A stretch of DNA of 64,000 bases from Neodiprion pinetum (GCF_021155775.2 NC_060236.1:24938238-25002237), one strand, 5' to 3'. Positions 49,255 through 62,522 are shown, counted from the first letter of the stretch. The notes: generated from the letters alone by a model not told the origin. A program made the numbers and translations.

Positions 49255-50290
49255 ATTTATCAATTTGAATTTTTTACTCTCGACCTCAACACATACGTGT
49301 ATAAGTATATGTATAATAACATTGTTATTACAATAATTCTCTACTTTTCTCATTATCATTATTATTCTTATTATGGTATTATAGGTATATATAATCTATA
49401 TACCTATCCTTATATTTCGTAAAAAGTTTTGTATATAATGATATCGTTCGTATGTATAATATTATGTTATTGTAGTGCTTTACGTTATCTCATGTATTAT
49501 ATATATATATATATGATGCTGCTGCTGCTTCTGCTGCTTCCGCTGCCTTTATAATCTTTATAATTTATACGTTATCGTATTCTTTATTACTTTATAATTA
49601 CACGTAAATATGTAACAGGTGTATGTATATAAATTTTGTTTTCCGTTATTATGGTCATACATACATATATTACATATATGTATACCTGTGTCGTAAAATT
49701 TGCGTATATATGCGTCAGGTTTTCTTTTATTATATAATGTATATAATATGTGATATATCGATTAGTTTATATCATATGATTATAATAATGATCGATATTT
49801 TTTGGTGTACCGCGAATTCCAATCAACGCGACGTGTTTTTTGTTTCATTTTATTGATTTTCTTAAATATTTTTTATTTTTTTTTTTTGTCTCTTACGCGT
49901 CACGTTAAACTGTATTATTTGCTTTTGTTTATCAACTGATTTATTTTACAACTCTTTCTCTTGTTGCTTTGTATTCATCATCACCTCCTCAATTCTACAA
50001 TTACAGCTTATAACGCGACTATTAATATTACACGTATAGGTACCTATTATCCACATACTATTTAATTTTTTTAGTTAAACGACAGTTTGCTAATATAAAA
50101 TTTTCTTTCACTTCATTTTGCGATTTTTCGGCTCTCACTTTTATTCTGCCCAATCCGTGAGCGAGTCGTTTATACGATGAGAATCGAATAATATAACTAG
50201 ACAGGCTGGTCTATCACGCATAACCCGGAAATAGTGCAGCACAAACTTCGCGCTGTATATATATATAGGTATATACGTGTATGTATAATT

Positions 50291-50880
50291 TAGGGCGGTC
50301 CTTAAAAAGTTCATTATTCAATTCTTACCTGCTCACCCTCCCCCCGAATCGGTTCCAAATAATTCAAAAATAATTCCCCAATTTTTTTAGATTTTTATCC
50401 GAATCCATGCCGTAAGAGTCTTGATTTCATCATTGAATGAATCCTTTTCAAGAGGACAATAAATCTAAAAAAACAAATTTGGATGAAACTTTATGCAAAA
50501 TGATTTCTTGGGTCGCTGATTACGAATCTGAAGTAGAAATTTCGAAATTCAAAATGGCGGATCCAATGTGGCAGACAAGAATCCTAAAAGTCACTCGACG
50601 TTGCCGTCTTGTACCCGCCATTTTGGATTTCGAAATTTCTACTTCAGATTCGTAATGAGCGACCAAAAAAACCCCGCTATATAAAATTTCATCGAAATCC
50701 GTTTGGTATATTTATTGTTCCCTCGAAAGGGTTAGATAGGAAAATCAACCCTGCGGCTGCACAGGTCAGAGTTGAGATGAGAATCTGAAAAAATTGGGAA
50801 ATTATTTTTGAATTATTTGGAGCCGATGTAGAAGGAGAGACAGCCGAAATTCAAAAATGACCTTTTTGAGGACCACCCTA
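50291..50880. mobile_element. MITE with about 200-bp inverted arms, TA-flanked (590 bp)
   Basis: The outer ends TAGGGCGGTCCTTAAAAAG and, reversed from 50880, TAGGGTGGTCCTCAAAAAG are inverted copies. The similarity resumes at CCAAATAATTCAAAAATAAT and again around AATCTGAAGTAGAAATTTCG plus AAAATGGCGG near the centre. Ends fall on TA. The short open frame inside (50437-50655) is only a read through the palindrome and not a gene. Confidence 0.85.
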
Positions 50881-51019
50881 CTATATATATGTATATATTT
50901 ATATACGTATGGAAAAAGTGGTCGTTGAAAAGTTTGATTTTTAACACGTATCTATAGAAATTTTACATACTTATTCGCGATTATTATATAAATTTGGGAC
51001 CTCACAGCGATTGGTTGAA

Positions 51020-51099
51020 AAACAAAATGACAACAATGATAACAATAACAATAATAACAACAATAACAGTAATAGTAATGATAATAATAGTGATAATAA
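51020..51099. repeat. (AAC)/(AAT)/(GATAAT) repeat
   Basis: Irregular trinucleotide array of ACA, ATA and ATG-containing units. Confidence 0.8.
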
Positions 51100-54066
51100 T
51101 ATCTTTAACCGAAGAAGAAACTGCTCGAAAATTAATCCTGAATTTATTTATCATAAATATTTACCGGATATTCGAATTTGGTTCAGATCATGTTTGAGGT
51201 GAAATGAAAAGAGGAAGAAATTTTCTTTCTAAATGCAAGATATATCGTTCTTTTATCATACAGCAACCTCTATTGATTCATCAATTCATGTATTATACTT
51301 ATAAAAGATTTTTTTCAACGATACATTTCATATATATTTTGTAAATTTCTCTTTCATTCGTCTATAATATCTAGTCAATGTGTGACTAGCGGTATATTAT
51401 CATACTACCAGCTAATACCTATAAACGCACACACTTTATGCAAATTGCAACAATAATTATTGCCGACTGGGCGGAACCGCTTCTTCCTTCTCTCATTTTA
51501 TCCGTTACACAAATACGTAATATGTATTCAATGATAATATAGTATTCCAACTATATGGAGCTACACATATCTCTGCACCTTTATCGAATCACTGTTTTTT
51601 TTTTTTTTTTTTTCTCGTCTCCAAGTTCATCTTTCACTCCGATCAGCAAGTTTTTTGACTCTCCCGCATTTTACCATTTCGAAAGAATGTAAGGAACAAA
51701 ATGGTTGAAATATTTGTTTAAAAATCTCTGGAAACTCTTTGGTTAAAGAACAACGTACGAGATAACGAGTCGAACGTACGTAAATTAAGAGACGATAATT
51801 GAAAATCGTAATGATATTAAAAGTAATCACATACAAAGTACGTCCTAAAAGTTATTTATGTTTTCGTCATGTTTATCATTTTATTCTTCTATTAATTAAT
51901 AATCTACCCTAATAATGTAATTATACACTATTTATAATATGAACAATTTATTATTCTCAGCATCGCTTTTTTTGATATGTGCGTTCGTGCTTCGTACAAA
52001 TATACCGTGTATAAGATATTGGATAGATATATTATACAAACACAATATTTTCATACTTTTCACGTCTTCTTTCTTTGCTTAAATTTTCCTTCGATTTATC
52101 TCTATCCATTTTTCAACCCGACTGCACGCCATCATTTTTTAAACACTCGAATCTTCTTTACCCTCACGCGGATTATTTCTGTATTTTTTATGTAATTTTC
52201 AGCCGGTTATCTACATTCACTTGTAATTCATTCTACGCAATAAATTCTTTTCTTCATTTTCTCTCGTTCTTTTTTACCATCACCACGCGTTTTTTCGTTT
52301 TTCACACATCATTATACGTACACATATTTTATATAAATCAACTTATCACGCACCCCGCCCCCGTTTTTTTTTTTCTCATTCCGCGTCTTCGTCCCTACGT
52401 GTCTATATATATATATATAGATATATATATATATTCTATGTTTATAATAATGTAGATGTAAAGATTAAACGCGCGTTCATTTTTAGAATTGTTATTACTT
52501 TAAGTATGTATTAATTCTTCCTATACCTCTCTGACTATTTTCTTTTTGTCTCCTTTATTTATCTAATTGTAAAATACAGAGTACAAATTGTATATCGTAC
52601 GTGCTTGTTGTATTATTTTGCAACGCGTCGCATGTACACAACGATTCTCTCCGGATTTCAATTTTGGAGTAAAAAAGAACAAAAACAAAAAAAAAAAAAA
52701 AAAATGACAAGAAGCACGAAGATGAAAAAAATCGAGATCAAACCTTCTTTTCCAGAATTCACGTTTATGCCACTTCTGTCAGTTATTATGATGATTATTA
52801 TTGGATAAATCCTGCAATTTTTTAATGTCAAATTGTATCTTGGAGCTCTATGGTCATGGCGTGAAAAAAAAAAAAAATTGTATTTATTGTTACCAGTCTT
52901 ACAAAGACTGCATTTTCTGACACCTGGCCTTCTAGGTTTATGTAAATAATTGAAAGGAGGGATTAAAAAAATGCGTAGACAAAAGTAACTACGCTGCAAA
53001 GGAAGAAACAGTTTTTTTTTTAAACCGTTTTTCTTAACTTTTGGTTACAGATACCGACAGCCCTTTTTAATTCTCCTCTTCCATTTTTCTCCATGGAGAA
53101 TTACGGCCGTGTGTTATTAACCTCTGTATATAACCATTGCTAAAGTATTTGTAATCGATAAAACGGAACACGTACGGAGATCCGACGAAGGGTACATGAT
53201 TTGCGGACTTTCGACCCGTTTCTAAGCCATATTAAGGGGGAATATTCACCTGGAAACGAAAAAAAAAAAAAAACCACATTCCGGAATTTATTTCAGCAAA
53301 ACTATTGGAACTATCGGACCGGGTTTTTTTCTAGTTAAAAATATGCATTTCCCAAAATATCTCCAACTTTCTTTAATTAAAAATATCCACGGAGTGTCGT
53401 AAAAAAATCTGCCAAAAGGGTACCAGATACCGAAAATCATTTCAACAAAAAAAAAAAAAAAGAAAAAAAAGAAAGAAAGAAAATCAAACTGGATATTGAA
53501 ATAAATACTACTATCATAACCGATTTGGAAAACTATCGATTTCCGACAAAATGACAACCGCTTGAAACGAACGTAGCAAAAAAATTCTTCAACATTTTGC
53601 CTAAAAAAAGGAAAACCAAAAACCAAGAATCGGAAAAATAAAATCTCATGACACTTATTGAATAATTACGTATACAATAACCGTAAGAAACTTCAAGCCA
53701 ACCGATTCGGTGGTTTTTCGAAATGTTTTGGTTATCAGTTTTTTTTTTACCGATTTTTAGCGAATTTGCAGTCACGTTCATTCATTCATTGATTCGGAAC
53801 AATTGAAAACATTTTCGAAAATGTACGTACATTCTCAACGAGAAAAATTAAACTATCCGTTAATTCCGATAATTTCCCTGTAAAAAAAAAAAAAAAAAAT
53901 CCCGAATATTACCGTTTTTTTTCGTTTCCACGCGTATATTCACCCTCGATACGCGTCTCGGTCTGTGAGCAGCACTATCGTACAGTTCGCAATCGCTGTT
54001 ATAATAATAATAATAACGCGGCAATTTTACACAATATGCATATGTATACATATTTTTATTGTGTAC

Positions 54067-54093
54067 ATGTGTGTGTGTGTGTGTGTGTGTGTG
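54067..54093. repeat. (TG)n microsatellite
   Basis: About 13 uninterrupted TG units. Confidence 0.85.
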
Positions 54094-55585
54094 GATCTAT
54101 ATGTATATATACATATATTTACTACATATATTCTCGTTATCGATACATCGGGAAGATCGTATTGTGCATCATCTCTATAGCCTGTATATAGTAAGTATAT
54201 GCGGGAATATTACGAACGTGAAACAGATGTACAAATTATACTCATCTTCAACGATTGATAATTTGATGAAAAAATAAAAAAAATAAAAAAATAGAAAGTA
54301 TTTTACACAGCGTGAACGCGATGCTTGTTTGTTTATTTTATTTTCTTTTCTTTTTTTCTTTTTCTTTTTCTTTTCTTTTTCTTACCGTGAGAGTACACGT
54401 GTGAATTCGAAGAGACGAAAATTTTGTCAACTCTATTAAGAGGCGGTTATAAATGAAATATTTGTGAATTTTTTTTATATTATTCGATAATGAAAAGATC
54501 TCTTGCGGGTAAAGTATTTGAACTGTTAAAAATGTTTTCTTTTATTATTCCAGTGTTATCCATTTTTTCATTAGCAAATTCACGTATTCGTAACTTGTCA
54601 ACATAATGACCTGATAACTATATAAGTCGATGTACGTCTACGACTCTTTAAGAAACATTAATGGAAAGTATCGATTTTTATTTAATAAAAATTTTTTAGT
54701 TTCGGGAAAGTGAGAAAAATTCGCCGCGCACAATTCGTAAGTAGAAGGAAAATTATCCCGCGGGTATAGATGAGGCATAGAATTGAAAACATTTCTCAGT
54801 TTTAACCGTTCGAAAAACTTTTAGGTAAAAATCGATACAATCTGCAAGATGTCCAATTTTTTTCACACCATTTGTCGCATATTATTTACACCGCATAAAA
54901 AAAATTCGCTCTTACCAACGGCCAAAGGTACCGCAATATTTTGATATACATGTATATATATATATAGTTCACGTGCGCAATACTCCGTCAATATACGTTT
55001 TATAGATTACACCCTACAAGGGTGTGTATAATTATTTATAATTATTTATAATATACTTATCTAACGGTCTACGTTAGTCTTTATTACATGGTTACTGTAC
55101 TCAATAAAGTAATATATACGTATTTTTTCTACATGATACGAAACGATGGAGTGCCCGTGTGTCTGTTTTTTTTTTTTTTTTTGTTTCAATCGTTTCGGTA
55201 ACAGTTTATATACCGTAATATGCGTTACATAACGTTCAGGCAGAAAAGAAACGATAAAATCGTTTCAGATGTACGTGTTTAATGGTATGGAGAAAAAAAA
55301 AATAGACAGTCGGGGATTAAGCAATCAACCTTACGTTACAAAACGTTGAGAAAAACCGAAAACTATTTTCGAGAAAAGTATGAGAATTGGGAAATATTTT
55401 TATACATGATGCAATTATGTACTTAAGACCTTAAGTTTACTTTCGTTCTACGTTATAACTTCACTCTGAAATGTCTACTACGTTATTACTACTATCGTTA
55501 TCGTTATCATTATTATTATTTTTATTATTATTATACGATTTAATAATTATAAATTTGATATATTAATATTTAATTATGGTCATTC

Positions 55586-55589
<4 letters not shown>

Positions 55590-55628
<39 letters not shown>
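55590..55628. repeat. (TA)n microsatellite
   Basis: About 19 pure TA units. Confidence 0.9.
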
Positions 55629-55631
<3 letters not shown>

Positions 55632-55840
55632 ATACATGATATATAATAATATACATACGTATAATGAATATATGTGTGTATATATGTATACATAATATGC
55701 AGGCTGTATTGCGTACGTCTGCGCGGGTGTTGTAAGGTATATATTATTAATATCGTTAATCCTATGTTTAACTAATTTATTTGTCATTTAATCAAATTTT
55801 GTATCTCTACATCGAAAAGCTAATAGGCCGCGTCTAGGCA

Positions 55841-55850
55841 TGTGTGTATA

Positions 55851-55913
<63 letters not shown>

Positions 55914-55918
55914 TTGTG
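55841..55918. repeat. Compound (TG)(TA)(TG) microsatellite
   Basis: A short TG run, about 25 TA units with one CA, then about 13 TG units. Confidence 0.9.
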
Positions 55919-56177
55919 TCTTTCACTACAGAATAATTATTATGCAATGTATGATAACACTTTATAATTTAACGTTTCATTGTAATTTAATTTCATACTT
56001 GCGTTAACGTACTCAAATATTTCATTATTCTTGTCGTAGTTGTTGTTGATTTTATCATTATTATTATCACCGTTACTAGTATTTTTATCGTGATTAACTT
56101 TGTTGTTCGGTAAATTCTTGCTTTTTTCTCTTTTGTTTATCGTAATTTTGTTCACTGGTTATAATTTTTCTTTGTTA

Positions 56178-56191
56178 TCATTATTATTCTT

Positions 56192-56224
<33 letters not shown>
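56178..56224. repeat. (TTA)n trinucleotide repeat
   Basis: TTA units with a TCTTAG interruption near the start. Confidence 0.85.
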
Positions 56225-56442
56225 GTAGTATTATCTTCTCTACGTTTCTATGCGTATGAAAATTATTTCGTCGACGTCACGTTAGGTAGGTGTTTACAGT
56301 ATACAATACAGTATGATACATGCACCTGACGTGGGTGAATTGTTAAATTTATTTTCATCGGTGTTCATTGTAAGATTAACGCAATGTAAACAATGTGGAA
56401 TTTAATAAGTAATGATCTTTTAACTTTGGAGGCAATTAGAGT

Positions 56443-56542
56443 GATTATTATTATTATTATTATTATTATTATTGTTATTATTATTATTATTATTAATACT
56501 ATTATTACTACCACCATTATTATCATTATTATTATTATTATC
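56443..56542. repeat. (ATT)n trinucleotide repeat, interrupted
   Basis: ATT units broken by GTT, ATACTA and CCACCATTATTATC interruptions. Confidence 0.8.
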
Positions 56543-57404
56543 ATGATATAAATCGTCTAGCGTGGAGAAAACGAAAATAAAAAAGCGTATTAATTGTTAT
56601 AATACGCTACATAAAATTAATCACGTGGTACAATAATTGATATAAAAGTGAATTTCTCTTTTCTCTAGATTTTGTTTCGTATAATTTTGATTTTTCACTA
56701 TGGCTGCCTTATTTCGTACATATACATATACAACCGCATGACGCTCGAATGTTCCATTTTCCAAATAGAATTTTTCAAACACGCATGCGGTATATTGGTT
56801 TATAAAACCATGCATAAATTCCAACAGCTGATTCCTTTTATCAATCTAAATCTCAATTACCGAGCTGTAATAATATGCGAATGGTAAAACTTTTTCCGCA
56901 CAACTTTGCCGTCAAATAAGTAAATTTAAAATTTTGAGGTCGTAACAAAATCGCTTAAGGGAAAAAAGAGAGAGAGAGAGAGAGAGAGAAGAAACTAAAA
57001 CTGACAAGAACAAATAAAAGTTACAGAACGATATTCACTCCCCTCAAGGTCTGGATCCCTCGTAAATATACATTATGAGGATTATCCAAATATTTCTTTT
57101 CAACGCAGCGTGCACCGCGTGTAGAGAAAGGTGAAACGGAAGGATTCGAAAAGGTAAAATTTGCGAGAAGAAAATCAACAAGAAAAAAACAACAAAAAAA
57201 AAAAACAACAAAAAACACCATAAAAATACAACAAACACAAACTTGTTTAATTTTTCCCGAGAGGTTAGGTATATCTACCAGCAGTTCCTCCCCCCCACCC
57301 CCCACCCCCGCCATCTCCTCACAAAACCTTCCGATTCAAGGTTAAAGCTGCGGTTGCGCCCCTCGGTTCGCTGCCTCATTTTCTCTCCCTCGCCCCTCTC
57401 TCTC

Positions 57405-57409
57405 TATAT

Positions 57410-57456
<47 letters not shown>

Positions 57457-57587
57457 CTCTTTTTCGTTCTCGGTTAAGGAAACTCCTAGCGATCGAACCA
57501 CCCCGCCGCCGGCAAAAGCACCGCACCGTCGAATCGATACCTGCAGGGGTGGTTCACTGCGCCTCGCTCTCGCACTCTCTCTCTCTA

Positions 57588-57627
<40 letters not shown>
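57405..57627. repeat. (CT)n arrays around a GC-rich core
   Basis: CT runs at about 57411-57452 and 57573-57627 flank a GC-rich stretch containing CCCCGCCGCCGG. On the minus strand these are GAGAG arrays, the word bound by GAGA factor in insects. Confidence 0.8.
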
Positions 57628-57628
<1 letters not shown>

Positions 57629-57861
57629 CCCGCTTTATATTCCTCTTGTCTACGTATATGTATGATTATACGGTACATACATATAATAAATTGGCTAATA
57701 CAGACATACTGTAGTTATTTGTGTGTATCCACGATATTTGGGTTATAGGTATACGCATAGGCGGGATACGTAGGTACGTACAAATTGTATTCACTGCGTT
57801 AGAACAGCGATGGCTGATTTCTTAATGCCGAATGCGGCGAAGTGTGTCTCTAGGTCTGTCT

Positions 57862-57863
<2 letters not shown>

Positions 57864-57929
<66 letters not shown>
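57864..57929. repeat. (CT)n microsatellite, 33 units
   Basis: An uninterrupted run of about 66 bases of CT. Confidence 0.9.
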
Positions 57930-57933
<4 letters not shown>

Positions 57934-58020
57934 GTCTATCTCTACATGCGCGATTGCATGTCGTTCAATGGTTCGCCCCAAATATCGTACAAGTCAAGTA
58001 AATAATGTACCTAATATAGA

Positions 58021-58174
58021 CGATAATGATAATGATAATGATAATAACAACAACAACAACAATATTAATAATAATAACAATAATAATAATAATTTATGTT
58101 CATTGTGTTATAGATTTGAATATTAATGATAATATTCATAATAATAATAATAACAACAACAACAACAACAACAA
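58021..58174. repeat. (GATAAT)/(AAC)/(AAT) repeat pair
   Basis: Two trinucleotide arrays at 58021-58093 and 58137-58174, separated by unique sequence. Confidence 0.8.
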
Positions 58175-58529
58175 CATACTACGTATGTATGCGCATGATA
58201 TATAATCATAGTTTGGTGTGGTTAGATTATCCTCTCTTTTCCTTGATATATATATAATATGTATATATACGCATGCACATGTCAGCGCACACACACAACG
58301 TAACATAAGTGTACCACGGATCGTGCTCCATTCACACTATACATGCGCACACAGACGTACACACACACACACGCAAGCACACGCACATAGGTATGTATAT
58401 ATATTAATATATACATACATAATTGAATCAATTAATCGATACGTGTTTATACATATGTACATACAGCAATTGCGGTTGTTTCGAAGACGGCTATGTAAGC
58501 AGGGTCGGAAGGTTGTTGGCGATGATGAT

Positions 58530-58592
58530 CGGTCGGTTGGGTGGTTGGCTGGTTCGTTGGTTGGTTGATTCGGTTGATTCGATTGATTGGCC
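58530..58592. repeat. (GGTT)/(GATT) tandem repeat in the exchanger 3' UTR
   Basis: Units of GGTTG, GGTT and GATTC repeat just downstream, on the minus strand, of the exchanger stop codon. Confidence 0.7.
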
Positions 58593-58612
58593 GAGATGAT
58601 TCCGTCAGTTTC

Positions 58613-58897
58613 CTATACCGGGCAGACGAAGACCTCATATTCGAACATCAGCGATACCGCGACGAATACGAAGTACAGAAGGAACATGGTGAAACCAAGG
58701 CCCTTGTTCATCCGCCACCGGAAACAGGCGATGCTCAATATCACGAATATCAGCATGCAGAACAGGATCGCTATGCTGCAAACCATGCCGACCGAGTTCA
58801 CCTCCACCGGCTTACCGTATATCAGACCGTAGAGGAGCCACGGCACCGGAAGTCTTCGCGGAGAACGGGAAGAAGAATGATAAATCATATCAGAAAA

Positions 58898-58928
<31 letters not shown>

Positions 58929-61900
58929 AAGAGGAAGAAAAAGGAGAAAAAGAATGAATGTAAAGGCTCATAGTTGAGGTGGTTTCAATATTAATATGTA
59001 AACATTATAATGTTAAATTTTAATACGTTCATTGTCATTTATCATTTAGTGAAAAGTATTATTCAAGACGTCCAGCTTTAGCAGTGTAAGATCTGTGTTT
59101 TGGAAAACCCTGTCAAAAGAAGTTTACGGATCCATAAACGATTATCGTAATACCCTTTCTCATATTCGTTTGGGTTTCTTTCCGAAATCTCTTATACTCA
59201 AGAAATCAAACACCCGAACGCGCATGCGTGAAACCACGTGATTCCATTGGCAGATGCGACCAATACAAGCCGAGTTTTTCGTCCGCTGATTGTCAGGCTG
59301 ACCAACTCAATTGCGGCCAGACGCGATCCATAAAAAATCGCAAGTGTCTCGACGTTACATTACGATGAAAACTTTAGGTAGCAAAAATTTGACGGATCTG
59401 CATCATAGTCAACATAACCTCGAAACGCTTGCCTTAATTGACAGTTCGCGTCGAGACCCAATCAGACATGCAGAGTTGGCAGGCCTGTCTAAACAGTCGA
59501 AAAACTTGGGACATGCGCACCGAGGTGTTCAGTTTCCCGAAATCGTCGCGGAATAGTCTCGATCGTCAACCATTGACGTAGTAAAACGGAAAACAATTAT
59601 CATGGGAAATCCGTATCGTTGTACTAAATTCTTCGGTGAATTTTTGTCGCAGCTATTCAACGTCCGTCGCGTAATGCAAACGAAGGTATGAAAGCTGCTG
59701 CTGCTGGTGCTGCTGGTGCTGGACACCCTGCAGGAAGTGACAGTAGTGCGGATAAAATGTAGCAGCTCACCCGACAGTAACGTCGAATATATTGCTGCCG
59801 ACCGAACTGGACACGGCCATGTCACCGAAACCCTTCCTGGCAACGATCACGCTGGTTATCAAGTCCGGGATGCTCGTACCAGCGGCTAGGAACGTCAGGC
59901 CCATCACTTCCGGCGGTATTCGTACCGTGTCACCGGCGACGTTGGCCCACCAAACCATCAGGTAAGAGTACGCGGCGATCCAGAATATTGAACCGATGAA
60001 CGTCACCGCAAAAAACTTCTTACCTGCGTCGATGAGAATCGGTGAGTAAATTTTTTACAAACGTACATAGGTAGCAAAAGTAGGAAAGAGACGACGGTAA
60101 GCGGTTTTCAAGTGATCGCTGTTTCCATTGACGGTTCGATCAGTCAGACGCTTATACTGGCTGATTGGCTGACTGGCTGGCTGGCTGGATGCTTCGCTTT
60201 GGATAGTGCCGTAAGCTTCGGTGGTTTTGGAATCCTTCCAGAGGACTGCAGTGCTACCAGTCATTCCTCCTTCTTTTACCACATTCGAAAAAATACTCGA
60301 TATGTACAACTTGCCACTTTTACCCACTTGTCGGTACAAAACAAAAAGATGCAATCGGTAAAAATCTCCTTTTCTTCTTGCGAAAGAGATATTTGCTTTG
60401 ACTTCTAATACAAGTCAAAGAATGCCGCGATATAAGAATTCGAGAAAATGCTTGAAGTAATGCACGAAAATTATTCTTTGAAAGGAGTTAACTCACAAGT
60501 CTCTCGATGTGAGGATATCCTGAATACGTGTTTGAGTCACACGTACCATAGATATATATCTATAAGATATAAATGTACGAACAGATCGACATACGATCGT
60601 TTAAATATCTAGTCAGATCTAGTTAAGTCAAGAATAAATGTTATCCAGATGAAATCGTAGCGGTTGTCTACAGACTGAAAAAATCGTCGATGCTTTTTAT
60701 TTTTTTTATTTACCTCTAGGTGTGCGAGTGTCTGGCAACGTCAGCCACAATGGGAAGAGAATTGGTGCAACCAAGATGTACGTCAGCCTTTTCCGATTGT
60801 TGCTCGGCCACCCCATGTCCAGAGCTTCTGGTGACTCGTCCTCTTCACCCTGCGAGATAAAATTCACGAGTCAGGCACTCCGGCAAGGAATTCCGGTAAC
60901 CGGTTCTCCATCCCTTCCAGCATGTAAGTCCCAAGATCTTGAATTTTATATCAAGCTTGAAAATGACGTAACGGCGAGTCATTCGGTCGTTTAGTCAGTC
61001 GTTACGTTTGGTCAGCATTGACTCAGTTCCGTTTACAAGCATGTAAGGATATATGTTGACTACGTATACCGTGCATAAGCCACTCTTTCAAAATGAAAAG
61101 ACTCGCTCGCTGCCTCTTTCATTCGCGAATAAACAAAGCTTTTCGGATGCAGTGGCAAAGTCAGGCCGACCCGCATCGCGACGTCTGCAGTCTGCAGTCT
61201 GCAGCGAGCTAATATCGCGAAAAGCTTCAAGCGATTCCCAATTTTCGGCAATCGATTAGCGAACATCCGCTGCGATGCGATTGCCGAGCAGATTCTCACC
61301 CTCCCTTTTCTACTTTAAACCCCCCCCCCCCCCCGTTTGCTCCATCCTTCCTTCCTGGCTGGTGAATTCGTTCGCGTCTCGTTTTAAAGTAAAAAACAAG
61401 AGAAAAAAAAAAAAAATGACGGAAATGAAACGAGAAAAACGAAAGAAGAAGACCTGCCAGTTGGCCTGTATAATATATACATATATACATCTGTACTATG
61501 TATCTGCAGCTATTTCATACATCCTTTTTTTTTATTTACTTTTTTTTTGTACATATGTATTGCAAGCGGAGCTTTTCAAGCCACTTCGCGACTTGCTGCA
61601 CGGTGCCATTGTTAGTATATATTTTACTTCCGGATCATGATATACAAAGTTTTTGATTATTTTTGGGTTCCGATTCCTACTGTGTAAGTTATTTTCGCAT
61701 TCCTCATGATTATTATATCAAAAGATTGCAAGATTCTAATTCTGTGCACTATTGGACTGATTTATTCATTCCTTGATACGATTGTCAAAAATCTTGAAAG
61801 CACAATTGTGATAAACGATAATGCGTCTTCTGTCGTATCAAAATTTTAACACGTGTGATTTATAACGATTTTACATATGAGTTTTTTCAAAAATTTTCGT

Positions 61901-62522
61901 CAACTGACGTAATAGAGAAAGAATCTGTCTCTTTGTCAGACTTTTTGTAGGAAATTCGCAATCCGTCGTTGTCACGTAACGTTGTCAGTTACAAATAAAA
62001 TGGGATAATTATCAATAGAATGAAACTTGATGTACGAATTTTTGTTTTCTCCTAAAATCTTAAAAATAGGTATGTTTTTAGACCGTCCAAGCTGTACCCC
62101 ACCCTTTACTCAGACTTAACTTGATCAGCTTCGGCTGCTCCGTTTATTTTTCCTATCGTTACGTTTTTGATTCGACACATTTTTGACCCGTCTATACATC
62201 CCAAGCATCGTGTAATTCCATATTCCGGAATGCAAAATCCGATATGTAGTCGGACTTACCGACTCGAGGCCGGCGTCGAGGCCGGAGGCGATACCGCCAT
62301 TAGGAAGTTCCTGGATTCCCGCTGTCGTGCCGGCGGTCGTCGTCGTGGTCGTCGTCGTCCCCTGCGATCCCTGCTGCAGTTGCAGGGTCGTTTCTTTGGA
62401 CGCGGACCCGGAATAATGCGCGGCTGTCGATGTCGCCGCTCCGTTTTGCGGCCTCGTTGCATCGAGGAGAACTTTGAGCGAGGCTATCGCGTGAAGTTGG
62501 GTCGCCTTCTCGTCCACCTTGC
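58613..62522 (-). CDS. Nckx30C: K+-dependent Na+/Ca2+ exchanger, C-terminal part (NCKX family; 5' exons beyond the right edge)
   Basis: Four minus-strand exons join in phase: 62522-62260, 60849-60714, 60023-59771 and 58853-58613 (TAG). They encode the last 296 or so residues. The first carries GKVDEKATQLHAIASLKVLL and a Thr/Gln/Gly-rich linker with eight Thr in a row, part of the large cytoplasmic loop. The second gives EEDESPEALDMGWPS and the first helix of the C-terminal membrane domain. The third holds the alpha-2 repeat, with GLTFLAAGTSIPDLITS and VGSNIFDVTVG; the Asp residues in both motifs are the ones known in NCKX2 for cation and K+ binding. The last gives LPVPWLLYGLIYGKP, further helices and ends FVCPV. 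The protein exports Ca2+ across the plasma membrane using Na+ and K+ gradients, mainly in neurons and photoreceptors. Similarity to fly Nckx30C in the linker supports the symbol. Exons encoding the N-terminal alpha-1 repeat are not in the window. Confidence 0.93.
58899..58932. repeat. (GAA)n repeat beside the last exchanger exon
   Basis: About eleven GAA units. On the minus strand this is a (TTC)n tract about 45 bases upstream of the last acceptor (58853), so it supplies part of the polypyrimidine tract of the final intron. Confidence 0.85.
59203..59535. mobile_element. Possible degraded inverted-repeat element in the last exchanger intron
   Basis: AAATCAAACACCCGAACGCG at the left and, reversed, AAACTGAACACCTCGGTGCG at the right share about 70 per cent identity, both running into GCATG. 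The interior is GC-richer than the rest of the intron. Ends and target duplication are uncertain. Confidence 0.35.
61318..61334. repeat. Poly-C tract in exchanger intron
   Basis: A pure run of C flanked by AAA and GTTTG. On the transcribed minus strand this is a poly-G run. Confidence 0.85.

Larger units (their letters stand above)
41805..58612. other. Repeat-rich, non-coding region of about 16.8 kb
   Basis: No coding exon could be supported. The sequence is dominated by poly-T/poly-A runs (for example 42234-42250, 46043-46068, 46227-46250, 47240-47300, 52687-52704), TATATG-type tracts, TTA/AAC/AAT trinucleotide arrays and long TG, TA and CT dinucleotide arrays. Two TA-flanked MITEs and a CpG-rich patch interrupt it. 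It lies just downstream of the stop codon of the exchanger gene (minus strand), so at least its right part must include that gene's 3' UTR. Confidence 0.6.

Noticed and set aside
50437..50655. 72-codon open frame
   Set aside because: It lies across the centre of a palindromic MITE and mirrors itself; not a gene.
57243..57665. 140-codon Ser/Leu-rich open frame
   Set aside because: It is a read through CT microsatellites.
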